DNA of 64,000 nt. Source: Eubacteriales bacterium. Lineage in GTDB: Bacteria > Bacillota > Clostridia > Lachnospirales > Lachnospiraceae. Positions 1 through 9,305 of the stretch are shown here, in pieces. The stretch spans positions 1 through 64,000 of the forward strand of contig JAUNGM010000024.1 of assembly GCA_030524545.1 (NCBI GenBank), in the 5' to 3' direction. The translations under genes were made by a program, and so were the position numbers. The stretch's first letter is position 1. Every line of letters starts with the position of its first letter. The notes below the pieces were generated by a model that was not told where the DNA came from, did no database searches, and saw only the letters and a list, made by a program, of their open reading frames with translations.

Positions 1-2
1 TG

Positions 3-65
3 CTGGATACCCTCCTGGAGATCAGCGGGGAGCAGCCGGATTCGGCGGCGTCCGAACATGAGTAA
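3..65 (+). CDS. C-terminal end of an upstream ICE gene (partial)
   Basis: The window opens inside a gene. The frame starting at base 3 stays open for 20 codons and ends at TAA 63-65, overlapping the methyltransferase start by 8 bases. The tail is acidic and ends in ASEHE. Too little is present to name the product. In Tn1549-type elements this place belongs to the conjugation machinery, so a transfer gene is likely. The frame choice is an inference from its plausible composition and the overlap. Confidence 0.45.
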   Translation: MDTLLEISGEQPDSAASEHE

Positions 66-1080
66 CCTGACCCATTTAAGCCTGTTCTCCGGGATTGGCG
101 GGCTGGACCTGGCGGCGGAGGCCGCCGGATTCCAAACCGTCTGCCAGTGCGAATGGGCGGATTTCCCCTATTCCGTCCTGGAGGTGCACTGGCCGGAGGT
201 CCCCAGGTTCCGGGATATCACGACTTTGACGAAGGAGGCGTTCTTTGAAAAAACAGGACTTGAAACCGTCACCATCATCTCCGGGGGCTTTCCCTGCCAG
301 CCCTTCTCCACCGCGGGAAAGCGCAAAGGGTTTGAGGATACCCGCTACCTATGGCCGGAAATGTGCCGCGTTATTACCGAGCTGCGGCCCCGTTGGGTGC
401 TTGGGGAAAATGTTGCTGGCTTCATCGATATGGGGCTCGACAAAACGATTTTTGACCTGGCAAAAGCGGGATACGCTGTTCTCCCATTCGTATTTCCGGC
501 TTGCGGCGTCGGCGCATGGCATGAGCGCCAGCGAACTTTTATCGTCGCGGCTGATGTTTCCCACGCCCCTTGCCTCCGACAAGGGGACCGCCAGGAATGC
601 GGCAAGCCTGGATGTGTACCTGTCCGACAATGGGATTTTTCGCAAGAGGAACAAAAACGGCTCGATCTGGAGCCTGTCCCTGTCGGCGGCGGTGTTCTAC
701 ATGACCCCGGTGGCGTCGGACGGGTTCCGCTCTACTCTGAAGCCCTCTGCCTACGATCCGGCGAAGAAAAACGGGAACCTGTCGGCGCAGATGGTCTTCC
801 GGGAGCAGCCGGTGTCGGACACGGCGGCACTCAACCCGGACTGGGTGGAATGGCTCATGGGCTTCCCCCAGGGATGGACGGACGTATCCTCTGGGCCAGG
901 GAGCCTGATGGAGTCCCCCGCATGACGGAGCGCATGGACGGGCGGGCCCTGCGGCTGAAAACGTTGGGCAATGCGGTCTGCCCTCCCCAGGCGTATCCGA
1001 TCTTCCAGTATATCGCCATGATCGAAACTGGAACCTGTGCGGGTATCTGTCCCTATGGAAAGGCGGGTGAGGAAACATGA
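58..1080 (+). CDS. DNA (cytosine-5) methyltransferase of the ICE
   Basis: A 340-residue C5-cytosine DNA methyltransferase, which transfers a methyl group from SAM to cytosine. The N-terminus has the SAM-binding motif SLFSGIGGLDLAAE (residues 8-21), the catalytic loop GGFPCQPFS with nucleophile Cys80, and the ENV motif with Glu117. GVGAWHERQRTFIV is the motif VIII region, and LGNAVCPPQAYPIF near residue 310 is motif X. Length is normal for mobile-element enzymes. The gene begins inside the preceding frame and ends by an ATGA overlap with the next gene, so it belongs to the transfer operon. No restriction endonuclease partner is visible, so a solitary enzyme protecting transferred DNA from restriction is likely. 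Its central target-recognition region overlaps a second open frame, described separately. Confidence 0.9.
   Translation: MSNLTHLSLFSGIGGLDLAAEAAGFQTVCQCEWADFPYSVLEVHWPEVPRFRDITTLTKEAFFEKTGLETVTIISGGFPCQPFSTAGKRKGFEDTRYLWPEMCRVITELRPRWVLGENVAGFIDMGLDKTIFDLAKAGYAVLPFVFPACGVGAWHERQRTFIVAADVSHAPCLRQGDRQECGKPGCVPVRQWDFSQEEQKRLDLEPVPVGGGVLHDPGGVGRVPLYSEALCLRSGEEKREPVGADGLPGAAGVGHGGTQPGLGGMAHGLPPGMDGRILWAREPDGVPRMTERMDGRALRLKTLGNAVCPPQAYPIFQYIAMIETGTCAGICPYGKAGEET
521..925 (+). CDS. Possible overprinted ORF inside the methyltransferase gene
   Basis: A second open frame, shifted +1 relative to the methyltransferase, encodes 134 residues from ATG 521 (open upstream to 245). It does not look like a random shadow. 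It has two TPxASD-type motifs (FPTPLASD, MTPVASD) followed by LNPDWVEWLMGFPQGWTD. I recall this combination from phage and mobile-element proteins related to cytosine methyltransferase target-recognition regions. The overlapping stretch of the main frame (GLGGMAHGLPPGMDG) also looks family-like. No good ribosome binding site precedes ATG 521. It may be an expressed overlapping gene or the trace of an ancient frameshift in the recognition domain. Confidence 0.3.
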   Translation: MSASELLSSRLMFPTPLASDKGTARNAASLDVYLSDNGIFRKRNKNGSIWSLSLSAAVFYMTPVASDGFRSTLKPSAYDPAKKNGNLSAQMVFREQPVSDTAALNPDWVEWLMGFPQGWTDVSSGPGSLMESPA

Positions 1081-3050
1081 AGGAATTGAAAGCAACCGAT
1101 AAGGTCACGCAGAAGATGACCCGTGACGGTGCTGTGACAGAAAACCTTGCCACGGGCGAGGTCACCAATATCAGCAGCCGGGAGGCGGAGGTTGATCTTT
1201 CTTCCGAGCAGGAACCGGCAGCTACGGCGGAGGTCGTGGCGGAACGTGCCGCCCACGCCCATAACCGGCACAAGGCGAAGCAGGCGGCCAGGGCGGATGC
1301 GGAAACAGTCCGGGCAGGATCAGAGGCCAGGAGCCGCCCTTCCTCCCGGCTGCAATTCACCGAGGAAGAACGGGCGGCCCCGGATTTGCAGAAAGCGATC
1401 CGGCGCTCTGACCAGGCGGCGGATAAGCTGGACGCGGCGAAGGACGCCATCCCTACAAAGAAAGTGCTGAAAACAGGGCGTGTCTTTGACGAGGCTGCAG
1501 GCAAAGGCAGGACACGGCTGCGCTTTGAGGAAGTGGAGAAAAAACCCGACGGACACTTGCGGCACAATCCGCTTTCCCGTCCTGTGCAGGAATTGAAAGC
1601 AACCGCCCACGGAGAGGTCCGCAAGGTGGAGCATGAAAATGTGGGTGTGGAGGCCGGGCACAAGGGCGAGGAACTGGCGGAGCGTGGTGTGGCTCGTGCG
1701 GCGGGCGGTGTCCGTTCCGCTGTCCGGGAGCGCCGGATGAAGCCCTGGCGGGATACGGTCAAAGCTGAAAAAGCCTCCATGAAGGCAAACGCGGAATACC
1801 GCTATCAAAAGGCGCTCCATGATGATCCGGGGCTGGCCGCCTCTAACCCGGTCTCCCGGTATCTGCAAAAGAAGCGTATCCAGAGGAACTATGCAAAGGA
1901 GATCCGCCAGGCCGAGAAAGCGGCGAAAAATACCGCCGCTACCACAAAGAGCGCGGCGCAGAAAGCAAAGGACGCCTTCAAAGAAACCTTCCTCTATGTA
2001 AAGCACCACAGCCGGGCGGTGCTGCTGATTATCGGGATCGGCGCCTGTGTGGAGCTGCTGTTCGGGGGAATGTCCTCCTGCTCCATCATGGGCGGCTCCG
2101 GGGTGAGTGGTGTCTTTATGACCTCCTATCTCTCCGAAGATGCGGATATGCTGGCAGCAGAGGCGGACTACACCGATATGGAGGCGGCGCTTCAAAATGA
2201 GTTGGATAATTATGAGTCCTACCATCCCGGCTATGATGAATACTGCTATGATCTGGATACCATCGGTCATGACCCCTACGTGCTGATCTCCATTCTTTCG
2301 GCCTTCCATGAAGGGGTGTTCACCATTGACGAGGTACAGAGGGAATTGCAGGAGCTCTTTGATAAGCAATACACGCTCACCCAGACCGTGACGGTGGAGG
2401 TGCGTTACCGGACGGAGACCTACACCGACCCGGAAACCGGCGAAGAAAGCAGTGAGGAAGTTCCTTACGATTATTACATCTGTACCGTAACCCTGGAGAA
2501 TTTTGACCTGTCCCATCTGCCGGTTTACATGATGGACGAGGAACAGCTTTCCCTGTATGCCGCCTATATGAGCACTCTGGGAAACAGGCCGGACCTGTTT
2601 GGCGGCGGGGAATATCCCAATGCCTCCACCTTGCAGGAGTCCACCTATTATGATATTCCCCCGGAGGCCCTGGAGGATGAAACCTTTGCGGCCATGATCG
2701 CCGAGGCTGAAAAATACCTGGGGTATCCCTACGTTTGGGGAGGCAGCTCACCCAGCACCTCCTTTGACTGCTCCGGGTTCGTGTCGTGGGTCATCAATCA
2801 TTCCGGGTGGAATGTGGGGCGTCTGGGCGCCCAGGGGCTTTACAGCATCTGCACCCCGGTATCCAGTTCCCAGGCAAAACCCGGTGATCTGATCTTTTTC
2901 AAGGGAACCTATGACACGCTGGGCGTCTCCCATGTAGGTATCTATGTAGGTGGAGGAATGATGATCCACTGTGGGTCCCCGATCTCCTATGCGAGTATCA
3001 ATACCTCCTACTGGCAGGCTCATTATTACAGCTTTGGAAGATTACCCTAA
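1077..3050 (+). CDS. Conjugative-element NlpC/P60 (C40) cell-wall hydrolase
   Basis: A 657-residue membrane-anchored peptidoglycan hydrolase of the kind that opens the cell wall for the conjugation channel. Residues 1-310 are charged, Ala/Lys/Glu-rich and probably coiled or disordered on the cytoplasmic side. One membrane segment (about 314-336) is followed by an outer region. The C-terminal NlpC/P60 domain (about 540-657) has the catalytic Cys in DCSGF (about 565), His in SHVGIYVG (about 619) and a further His in MIHCG. This architecture matches the CD1108-like proteins of Tn1549-type ICEs. It starts by ATGA overlap with the methyltransferase and ends 44 bases before the DUF4315 gene. Confidence 0.88.
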   Translation: MKELKATDKVTQKMTRDGAVTENLATGEVTNISSREAEVDLSSEQEPAATAEVVAERAAHAHNRHKAKQAARADAETVRAGSEARSRPSSRLQFTEEERAAPDLQKAIRRSDQAADKLDAAKDAIPTKKVLKTGRVFDEAAGKGRTRLRFEEVEKKPDGHLRHNPLSRPVQELKATAHGEVRKVEHENVGVEAGHKGEELAERGVARAAGGVRSAVRERRMKPWRDTVKAEKASMKANAEYRYQKALHDDPGLAASNPVSRYLQKKRIQRNYAKEIRQAEKAAKNTAATTKSAAQKAKDAFKETFLYVKHHSRAVLLIIGIGACVELLFGGMSSCSIMGGSGVSGVFMTSYLSEDADMLAAEADYTDMEAALQNELDNYESYHPGYDEYCYDLDTIGHDPYVLISILSAFHEGVFTIDEVQRELQELFDKQYTLTQTVTVEVRYRTETYTDPETGEESSEEVPYDYYICTVTLENFDLSHLPVYMMDEEQLSLYAAYMSTLGNRPDLFGGGEYPNASTLQESTYYDIPPEALEDETFAAMIAEAEKYLGYPYVWGGSSPSTSFDCSGFVSWVINHSGWNVGRLGAQGLYSICTPVSSSQAKPGDLIFFKGTYDTLGVSHVGIYVGGGMMIHCGSPISYASINTSYWQAHYYSFGRLP

Positions 3051-3094
3051 CGGGAACAGACAACACATTTTTATCGGAAAGGAGTTTTTTGATT

Positions 3095-3376
3095 ATGGCA
3101 ACTGTTGAGAAAATCCGCAATGATATTGCGAAAACGAAGGATAAGATCGCCGAGCTTCAGAAGAAGCAGCGGGCGTTGGAGGCCCAGCTTGCGGAGGAAG
3201 AAAACCTGGAGATCGTCCGCATGGTCAAGGCCGTGAAGATGGATAACCGGGAGCTGACCGCTTTCCTGAAAGCCTACGCCAGCGGCCTTATCACGCTGCC
3301 GGAGGATATGATGGCCGCAGACAGCGGCGCGGAGGTTGAGAATGAGGAAACGGAGGATTTTGAACATGAGGAATAA
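3095..3376 (+). CDS. DUF4315 family ICE protein
   Basis: A 93-residue soluble protein with a strongly helical N-terminal half ([22 protein letters not shown]), consistent with a coiled coil, then an acidic tail ending DFEHEE. This is the DUF4315 family found in Tn1549-type elements between the NlpC hydrolase and the DUF4366 protein. ATG 3095 is preferred over the TTG two codons earlier because it sits about 9 bases after a strong AAAGGAG. The 3' end overlaps the next gene by 11 bases. Function is unknown; the fixed position suggests an accessory role in mating-pair formation. Confidence 0.85.
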   Translation: MATVEKIRNDIAKTKDKIAELQKKQRALEAQLAEEENLEIVRMVKAVKMDNRELTAFLKAYASGLITLPEDMMAADSGAEVENEETEDFEHEE

Positions 3377-4511
3377 AGGAGGTTTGCGGCTGACCGCCGT
3401 TTTTCTGGCGCTCATGCTGTGCGTCACGACCTTTTCCATGACCGCTTTTGCCTATAGCGGCGGCGAAGGTGCCGAAGTCACCGGGGGCATGGAGTCCTCT
3501 GACAGTACGGAGGCGGACACGGAGGATACCAGGGATGATACCGACTCCCTGACCGATAAAGAAATTTCTGATCTGCTTTCTGCTCTGACCGGCGCCCAGA
3601 CAAATATCACCGTGACTGAGGATGGTGTTGAGATCACTTCCGATGATACGGAGAAAACGAACCGGAGTGGCACCGTGACCACCAACGGCGGACGGCTGAA
3701 TGTGCGGACCGGCGCGGGGCTGGACAACACGGCCTTTACCCAGCTTGAAAGCGGGGCGACCGTGGAGGTCATCGGCGAGGATGGCGACTGGATCAAGGTT
3801 CTTCTGCCGGAGCGTGTGGGCTATGTCCATTCGGACTATCTGACCATCAGCGAAACGGCAACCTCTGATGGAGGCAGCTTCTCCCTCTCCATCAGTGAGG
3901 ATGACATTTCTGCCCTGCTGGAGCTGTTCACGGGCAGCGGAGGCAGCGCCGCCCTTACCCCGGACGGGAACCTGTCGCTGATTGACGATATTGGCAGCAC
4001 CACGGCGGCGGGCAAGCAGTTCATTACTGTGGAGACCAAAAACGGCAACGTCTTTTACCTGATTATCGACCGGGACGATAAGGGAGAAGAAACCGTACAT
4101 TTCTTGAACCAGGTGGACGAGGCCGACCTTCTGGCACTGATGGAGGATGGCGAAACTGCCGCAGCAAACACCGCCATTGTCTGCACCTGTACGGATAAAT
4201 GTGTGGCTGGAGATGTAAATACCTCCTGTCCGGTGTGCAAAAACAACATGAGCGAATGTACCGGGAAGGAGGCAGCCGCCAGTACCGAGCCGGAGCCTGA
4301 CGAGCCGGAGGAACCCGCTACTGAAAAGAAAAGCGGAGCCGGGGCTATCCTTCTGGTGCTGCTGATCCTGGCAGCCGGTGGCGGCGCGGCGGCCTATTTC
4401 CTGGTGCTAAAACCGAAGCAGGGAAAGAAAGTACCGTCTGACCTGGACGATCTGGATTTGGAGGATGAAGAAGAATATCTGAATGAGGATGAAACGGAGG
4501 AAATGGAATGA
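3366..4511 (+). CDS. DUF4366 (CD1107-like) exported SH3b membrane protein
   Basis: A 381-residue exported protein. ATG 3366 follows CGGAGG and begins a clear signal peptide (MRNKGG, then a hydrophobic core ending TAFAYSG). An SH3b domain follows at roughly residues 100-165, with the typical LNVRTGAG and VGYVHSDYL stretches, suggesting cell-wall binding. A long Ser/Asp/Thr-rich region and a Cys cluster (CTCTDKC, CPVCKNN) precede one C-terminal membrane helix near residues 330-352 and a very acidic tail. The order is that of the DUF4366/CD1107 mobile-element family. It overlaps DUF4315 upstream and topoisomerase III (ATGA) downstream. A surface role in mating is inferred. Confidence 0.85.
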   Translation: MRNKGGLRLTAVFLALMLCVTTFSMTAFAYSGGEGAEVTGGMESSDSTEADTEDTRDDTDSLTDKEISDLLSALTGAQTNITVTEDGVEITSDDTEKTNRSGTVTTNGGRLNVRTGAGLDNTAFTQLESGATVEVIGEDGDWIKVLLPERVGYVHSDYLTISETATSDGGSFSLSISEDDISALLELFTGSGGSAALTPDGNLSLIDDIGSTTAAGKQFITVETKNGNVFYLIIDRDDKGEETVHFLNQVDEADLLALMEDGETAAANTAIVCTCTDKCVAGDVNTSCPVCKNNMSECTGKEAAASTEPEPDEPEEPATEKKSGAGAILLVLLILAAGGGAAAYFLVLKPKQGKKVPSDLDDLDLEDEEEYLNEDETEEME

Positions 4512-6592
4512 AGCTGATTATCTGTGAGAAACCGAGTGTAGCAAAAAGTATCGCGTCGGCCCTGGGTGTTACATCCAGGGCCGATGGCTTTTATGAGGGA
4601 AACGGGCTGATCGTTTCCTGGTGTGTGGGCCACCTGGTCTCCCCGCTGGACGCGGCGGGCTATGACGAGTCTTTCAAGAAGTGGCGCTATGATGACCTCC
4701 CGATCCTGCCGGAGCCCTTCCGCTATGTGACCGCTCCTGGCAAGGAGGACGCCTTTGAAAACCTCCGCTCCCTGATGGGCCGCCCGGATGTGGATACCGT
4801 GGTCAATGCCTGTGACGCGGGGCGCGAAGGGGAACTGATCTTCCGGCTGGTGTATGAAATGGCGGGCTGCCATAAGCCCATCCTTCGCCTCTGGATTTCC
4901 TCTATGGAGGATATGGCGATCCGGGAGGGCTTTTCTGATCTCCGGCCGGGCGTGGAGTATGAGGTCCTGTATCAATCGGCACTCTGCCGCCAGAAAGCGG
5001 ATTGGCTGGTGGGGATCAACGCCACCCGGCTTTTCTCCGTCCTCTACCACCGCACCCTGAACGTGGGGCGCGTCCAGACACCCACCCTGGCAATGCTGGC
5101 GGAGCGTGACGCAAGGATCAGCGGTTTCCAGAAAGAGAAATACCATCATGTGCGGCTGAAGGTGGGCGGTGCCGAGGCGGTTTCGGAAAAGATCACCGAT
5201 CCGGCGGAGGCAGAGCAGATAAAGACCGCCTGTGCCGGTGCGCCTGTGACCTGCACCTCTGTTTCCCGTGAACAGAAAAAGGAACAGCCCCCGAAGCTCT
5301 ATGACCTGACCACCTTGCAGCGGGAGGCAAACCGGATGTTCGGCTATACGGCGAAGCAGACGCTTGACTACGCCCAGAGCCTTTATGAAGCGAAGCTGCT
5401 GACCTATCCCCGGACGGACAGCCGGTATCTGACCTCTGATATGGCGGAAACGGCCTCCTGCGTCATCCACCTGGCGGCAAAGGTGCCGCCCTTTGACGGG
5501 TGCGCCAGCTTCTTCCCGCTGGTGGAACTTATGATTTCAGATAAGGACGTATCCGACCATCACGCCATCATCCCCACAATGGAGATTGAAAAAGCGGATA
5601 TCGGCGCCCTGCCCGTGGGCGAGCGCAACCTGCTTCTCCTGGTCTGCTGCAAGCTGCTGTGCGCGGCGGCGGAGCCTTATGTATATGAAACGGTCACGGC
5701 TACCTTCGACTGCGGCGGCCATTCCTTCACGGCGAAGGGAAAGCATATCCTCTCTGAAGGCTGGCGGGAGATCGACCGCATTTTCCGTTCTTTCTTGAAG
5801 GAGAAGCAGGCAGACGAAGGCAGCGGCGGCGATCTTCCCGCCTTTACCGAGGGCCAGGCCTTTGAGGATGTGGAGGCGGTTATCACGGAGCATTATACCT
5901 CTGCCCCCAAACCTTATACAGAAGATACCCTTCTGGCAGCTATGGAGCGGGCCGGTGCGGAGGATATCCCCGATGACGCGGAGCGCAAGGGCCTGGGGAC
6001 TCCTGCGACCAGGGCGGCGGTCATTGAAAAGCTGGTATCAGCCGGGTTCGTGGAGCGGAAAGAAAAAAGCCTGATCCCTACAAAAGCCGGGATCAACCTG
6101 GTGGCTGTGCTGCCGGAATCGCTGACCTCCCCCATGCTCACCGCTGAATGGGAGCAACGTCTTACGGCCATTGCAAAGGGCGAGGCCGATCCGGACAACT
6201 TTCTGGACGGTATCCGGGAGATGGTGCGGGATCTGGTTACAACCTACTCCCAGGTTTCGGAGGACGGACAAAAGCTGTTTGCCCCGGAGAAGGAAGTGAT
6301 CGGCATGTGTCCCCGCTGCGGCAAGCCGGTGTATGAGGGCAAGAAGAATTTTTCCTGTTCGGACCGGGCCTGTGGGTTCGTCCTCTGGAAGAATGACCGC
6401 TTCTGGACCTCTCGCAAGAAGGAACTGACAAAGAAGATGGCTTCTGACCTTCTGAAAAAGGGCCGCACCAATGTCAAGGGAATGTGGTCTGAAAAGAAGG
6501 GCTCCACCTATGACGCGGCGGTGATCCTGGACGACACGGGCGGCAAGTGTATCAATTTCAAGCTGGAATTTCCCAAACGGAAAAAGAAATAA
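4508..6592 (+). CDS. topB: DNA topoisomerase III (type IA) of the ICE
   Basis: A 694-residue type IA topoisomerase that cuts and passes single DNA strands, probably handling element DNA during transfer. Visible parts are the Toprim start [19 protein letters not shown], the acidic Toprim motif [25 protein letters not shown], and the active-site region [11 protein letters not shown] with Tyr300. A C-terminal [11 protein letters not shown]...CSDRACGF motif is a four-Cys zinc ribbon. Length and order match the TopB/TraE-like enzymes of Tn1549-type ICEs. It begins by ATGA overlap with DUF4366 and ends 14 bases before the ArdA gene. The host housekeeping topoisomerases are separate genes. Confidence 0.93.
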   Translation: MKLIICEKPSVAKSIASALGVTSRADGFYEGNGLIVSWCVGHLVSPLDAAGYDESFKKWRYDDLPILPEPFRYVTAPGKEDAFENLRSLMGRPDVDTVVNACDAGREGELIFRLVYEMAGCHKPILRLWISSMEDMAIREGFSDLRPGVEYEVLYQSALCRQKADWLVGINATRLFSVLYHRTLNVGRVQTPTLAMLAERDARISGFQKEKYHHVRLKVGGAEAVSEKITDPAEAEQIKTACAGAPVTCTSVSREQKKEQPPKLYDLTTLQREANRMFGYTAKQTLDYAQSLYEAKLLTYPRTDSRYLTSDMAETASCVIHLAAKVPPFDGCASFFPLVELMISDKDVSDHHAIIPTMEIEKADIGALPVGERNLLLLVCCKLLCAAAEPYVYETVTATFDCGGHSFTAKGKHILSEGWREIDRIFRSFLKEKQADEGSGGDLPAFTEGQAFEDVEAVITEHYTSAPKPYTEDTLLAAMERAGAEDIPDDAERKGLGTPATRAAVIEKLVSAGFVERKEKSLIPTKAGINLVAVLPESLTSPMLTAEWEQRLTAIAKGEADPDNFLDGIREMVRDLVTTYSQVSEDGQKLFAPEKEVIGMCPRCGKPVYEGKKNFSCSDRACGFVLWKNDRFWTSRKKELTKKMASDLLKKGRTNVKGMWSEKKGSTYDAAVILDDTGGKCINFKLEFPKRKKK

Positions 6593-6606
6593 GGAGGTGT
6601 TCAACT

Positions 6607-8298
6607 ATGCCGGTGTATGGATATGACAAGGATTATCCCTTTGCCGCCTTCGTGACCAATCTTGGCAAATACAACGAGGGCGAGCTTGTGGGCGAGTGGG
6701 TGAAGTTTCCTACTACCGCCGAGGAAATGAAAAAGGTGTTTGACCGTATCGGGATCGGCCAGCCGGATGATTTCGGGCAGCCTTATGAGGAATGGTTCAT
6801 CACGGACTATGACTGTTATGTGGATGGCCTCTATGACAAGCTGGGTGAATACGAGAGCCTGGATGAATTGAATTATCTGGCGTCAAAGCTGGATGAAATG
6901 AGCCAGGGCGAGTATGAGCAGTTCCAGGCGGCTATGGAGATTGGCGACCATTCGGGCAGCGTCCAGGAGATTATCAATCTCACGGAAAACCTGGACTGCT
7001 ACGATGTGTACCCGGATATCCATGATTATGATGACCTGGGCCGGTATTACATTGACGAGCTGGACGCCATGCAGGTGCCGGAGCATTTGAAGAATTACAT
7101 TGACTATGAGGCATACGGCCGGGATGTGGCCCTGGAGGAAGGCGGCGACTTTACTGATCTGGGCTATGTCCGGGATACCGGCAGTTCCTTCCATGAGTAT
7201 TACGACGGGGAGCGTGGCAGCATCCCGGAGGAATACCGGGTGATGACCTTCCAGGATGACATCCCCGAAGAAGAATTGTCCGAGTGGGCTATGGATATCG
7301 CTTTCGATATGGACGAGTATTTCCGGCAGCAAGATCCGCAGTACGCGGCGGAGCACCCGGAGGCGCATGAGGCAAAAGAGGATATCTATGAAAACCTGAT
7401 GGCTGGGCAGATCGCCGCATTTGAAGAAAAGCTGGTCACTCTGGGGCAGACAACCGATGACTACCTCCCTTCGGAACTGGAAAAGTATAAGGAGGCTTCC
7501 GGGTATGAGGCTGCTTTGGATACCAGTATTGCGGAGGCTCAGGAGGAACCGGCCCAGGAGGACAGCTTTTCCATCTATCAGCTAAAGAGTGGGGATGAAA
7601 CGCTGGATTATCGTTTTGAGCCGCTGGACGCGATCCGGCGCAATGGTCTTTCTGTTGATCCGGCAAATTATGAGCTGGTCTATACGGCTCCGCTAACGGA
7701 ACGGGACAGCCTGGAGGGTATTTATACCCGGTTCAATGTGGACCGCCCGGCAGACTTCACGGGACACTCCCTGTCCGTATCGGATATTGTGGTACTTCAT
7801 CAGGATGGAACGGACACCGCCCATTATTGCGACCGCTTCGGGTTCTCCCAGGTGCCGGAGTTCCTGGAGCCGGAGCGGACGAAGGAGGTTACGATCCCCA
7901 CGCCGGACCAAATGGAGACCGGCAAAACGGTATGGACGCCCAGGGGCAGCTTCTATGTGACCGCCATGAGCCGGGAGCAGATGGAGGCAGCCGGATATGG
8001 CCTCCACCATCAGTCTGACGATAGGAAATACCTTATCATGGGAAATGGCACACGGGCCTTTGCTATCCTGGCGGAGCAGCCGGAAAAAGACAATCCCCTC
8101 CGCACCGCTGAAATGACCCTGGAGGATGACTATGGGATGATTGATGGAGTTATCAACAACGGCAGGCGCGGTGAAGAAGTGGAGAAAAAGCCTTCTATCC
8201 GGGAGCGGCTGGAGGACGCAAAGCGGGAATGTTCGGAACGCAAGCCCCCGGAGAAAGGGCGTCCCGGCCGTGAGGCCCCGGAGCATGGCGATCTATGA
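6607..8298 (+). CDS. ArdA antirestriction, YodL and DUF4316 fusion protein
   Basis: A 563-residue three-part ICE protein. Residues 1 to about 205 are ArdA-like: very acidic (many DYD, YDD and DELD stretches) and beginning YGYDKDYPFAAFVTNLGKY. ArdA proteins mimic B-form DNA and block type I restriction enzymes. A YodL-like domain follows (from FSIYQLKSG, about 318-420), then a DUF4316-type region (TPRGSFYVTAMSREQ). The tail is basic and Pro-rich. ATG 6607 is chosen because AAGGAGGT ends 7 bases upstream; the frame is open further upstream. It ends by ATGA overlap with the next small gene. Together with the methyltransferase it gives the element two anti-restriction functions. Confidence 0.87.
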   Translation: MPVYGYDKDYPFAAFVTNLGKYNEGELVGEWVKFPTTAEEMKKVFDRIGIGQPDDFGQPYEEWFITDYDCYVDGLYDKLGEYESLDELNYLASKLDEMSQGEYEQFQAAMEIGDHSGSVQEIINLTENLDCYDVYPDIHDYDDLGRYYIDELDAMQVPEHLKNYIDYEAYGRDVALEEGGDFTDLGYVRDTGSSFHEYYDGERGSIPEEYRVMTFQDDIPEEELSEWAMDIAFDMDEYFRQQDPQYAAEHPEAHEAKEDIYENLMAGQIAAFEEKLVTLGQTTDDYLPSELEKYKEASGYEAALDTSIAEAQEEPAQEDSFSIYQLKSGDETLDYRFEPLDAIRRNGLSVDPANYELVYTAPLTERDSLEGIYTRFNVDRPADFTGHSLSVSDIVVLHQDGTDTAHYCDRFGFSQVPEFLEPERTKEVTIPTPDQMETGKTVWTPRGSFYVTAMSREQMEAAGYGLHHQSDDRKYLIMGNGTRAFAILAEQPEKDNPLRTAEMTLEDDYGMIDGVINNGRRGEEVEKKPSIRERLEDAKRECSERKPPEKGRPGREAPEHGDL

Positions 8299-8477
8299 GC
8301 CGGAGTAAAAAATGGCGGCTGGAATGGTCCTTCTTCTTGGGTGAGAACGGCAGGCGGCAGTATAACAAGGTCTGCCATGGCTGCGCCCATGACTGCAAGC
8401 AGAGTTTCCGAGCAGTGCTGGTGTCCTGCCCCCATTACCTGTCAAGGCGCTCTAAAAACTGTAAGGATCAGGGTTGA
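8295..8477 (+). CDS. Small Cys-rich ICE protein
   Basis: A 60-residue basic protein starting by ATGA overlap with the ArdA-YodL gene. It contains CHGCAHDCKQ and a later VSCPHYLSRR, a Cys/His set that could bind a metal. Small proteins of this kind follow the ArdA/YodL gene in related elements, and the translational coupling supports expression. It is the last gene of the rightward operon, 123 bases before a strong terminator. No function is known; a small zinc or nucleic-acid-binding protein is possible. Confidence 0.65.
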   Translation: MSRSKKWRLEWSFFLGENGRRQYNKVCHGCAHDCKQSFRAVLVSCPHYLSRRSKNCKDQG

Positions 8478-8600
8478 AAATGGGGTGTAAAATCCTCTGT
8501 GTCGGCTTTTCAAAAGATGGCCTTTAGTTTTCCCACAGGAGGGGTTCGCTCTGAAACAGAAAGGAAAAATCTGATTTTCACACACTTCCTATAACACAAA

Positions 8601-8653
8601 GCGGGGGTACGGCTTCTCGGTTCGTCCGATTGGCTGTACTCCCGCTCTTTTTT
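8601..8653 (+). terminator. Terminator of the rightward ICE operon
   Basis: GCGGGGGTAC (8601-8610) pairs with GTACTCCCGC (8636-8645), with one G-T pair, and is followed by TCTTTTTTG. This is a strong rho-independent terminator at the end of the operon running from upstream of base 1 through the small Cys-rich gene. Confidence 0.85.
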
Positions 8654-8720
8654 GTTATTTTCTTTTATTTCTTTATGTCGGATAGGAACGGATAGGATGG
8701 ATATTCACAGCAGTAGGCGT

Positions 8721-8850
8721 TGTGGGAATGTGTGTAAACTGTCATGTATGCGGCGCTGTGGGAAACCTGTTTGCAGGCTGTGGGAAAGGGCCTGTCCTTT
8801 TCCATGGGCTGTGAATGGGTTTTCCATCGGCAAAGCGGCAGTTTTCCACA
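8721..8850. repeat. TGTGGGAA short repeats between operons
   Basis: The 217 bases between the operon terminator and the DUF6050 gene hold no gene. They contain TGTGGGAA three times in the same orientation (8721-8728, 8757-8764, 8779-8786) and a related TTTTCCACA in the opposite one (8842-8850). The spacing is irregular (36 then 22 bases). They look like protein-binding iterons and resemble degenerate DnaA boxes; a replication or maintenance role is only a guess. Confidence 0.35.
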
Positions 8851-8870
8851 TTTCCATGACGCAAAATCTT

Positions 8871-9203
8871 TTATCCAACGATAAGACGGTATGCGGTGAT
8901 AGGCACATAGCACACGGCCACGATCAGCCGCCATGCCAGAACGAAACCGCCGATCACGCCGCCGACGATGAAATTCAGCGCAAACAGCTCGATCACGCCC
9001 CCAAAGGAGCCGCCGCCCGGTATGAGCCAGAGGCACATCCGATGGAGACCGAAGGGCAGGCCGCAGAGTATCCAGAGCCACACATAGTCCAGTTGGCCAC
9101 CCTTCATACAGGCGGATTTGAAAATACAGTACAACAGCAGGGCCGCCACCACGGGTAGCACACTCTTAAAGAAAAATGCTTTGATTGCTTCACTTCTTGT
9201 CAT
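8871..9203 (-). CDS. DUF6050-like small membrane protein
   Basis: A 110-residue hydrophobic protein, opposite in direction to the transfer operon. It has an N-terminal MTRSEAIKAFFFK, then about three membrane segments (VLPVVAALLLYCIF, YVWLWILCGLPFG, FALNFIVGGVIGGFVLAW). GGAGG sits about 8 bases before the start. It matches small membrane proteins (DUF6050) seen next to relaxase genes in Tn1549-type elements. It starts 102 bases after the relaxase stop, so it may be the last gene of the mob operon. Function unknown. Confidence 0.65.
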   Translation of the reverse strand: MTRSEAIKAFFFKSVLPVVAALLLYCIFKSACMKGGQLDYVWLWILCGLPFGLHRMCLWLIPGGGSFGGVIELFALNFIVGGVIGGFVLAWRLIVAVCYVPITAYRLIVG

Positions 9204-9305
9204 AAGGGAAAACCTCCTTCCATGCCTCCATTATACAAAACGGTATGAGCGGCGCCCAGGGCGTACAGAAAATCATTTGCAAACAATCTGCGAACAGAGC
9301 CGGAT

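Noticed and set aside
539-1780. 413-residue minus-strand ORF over the methyltransferase and hydrolase genes
   Set aside because: GC-rich codon bias leaves the antisense frame open; composition (Arg/Ser/Ala-rich) is that of a shadow.
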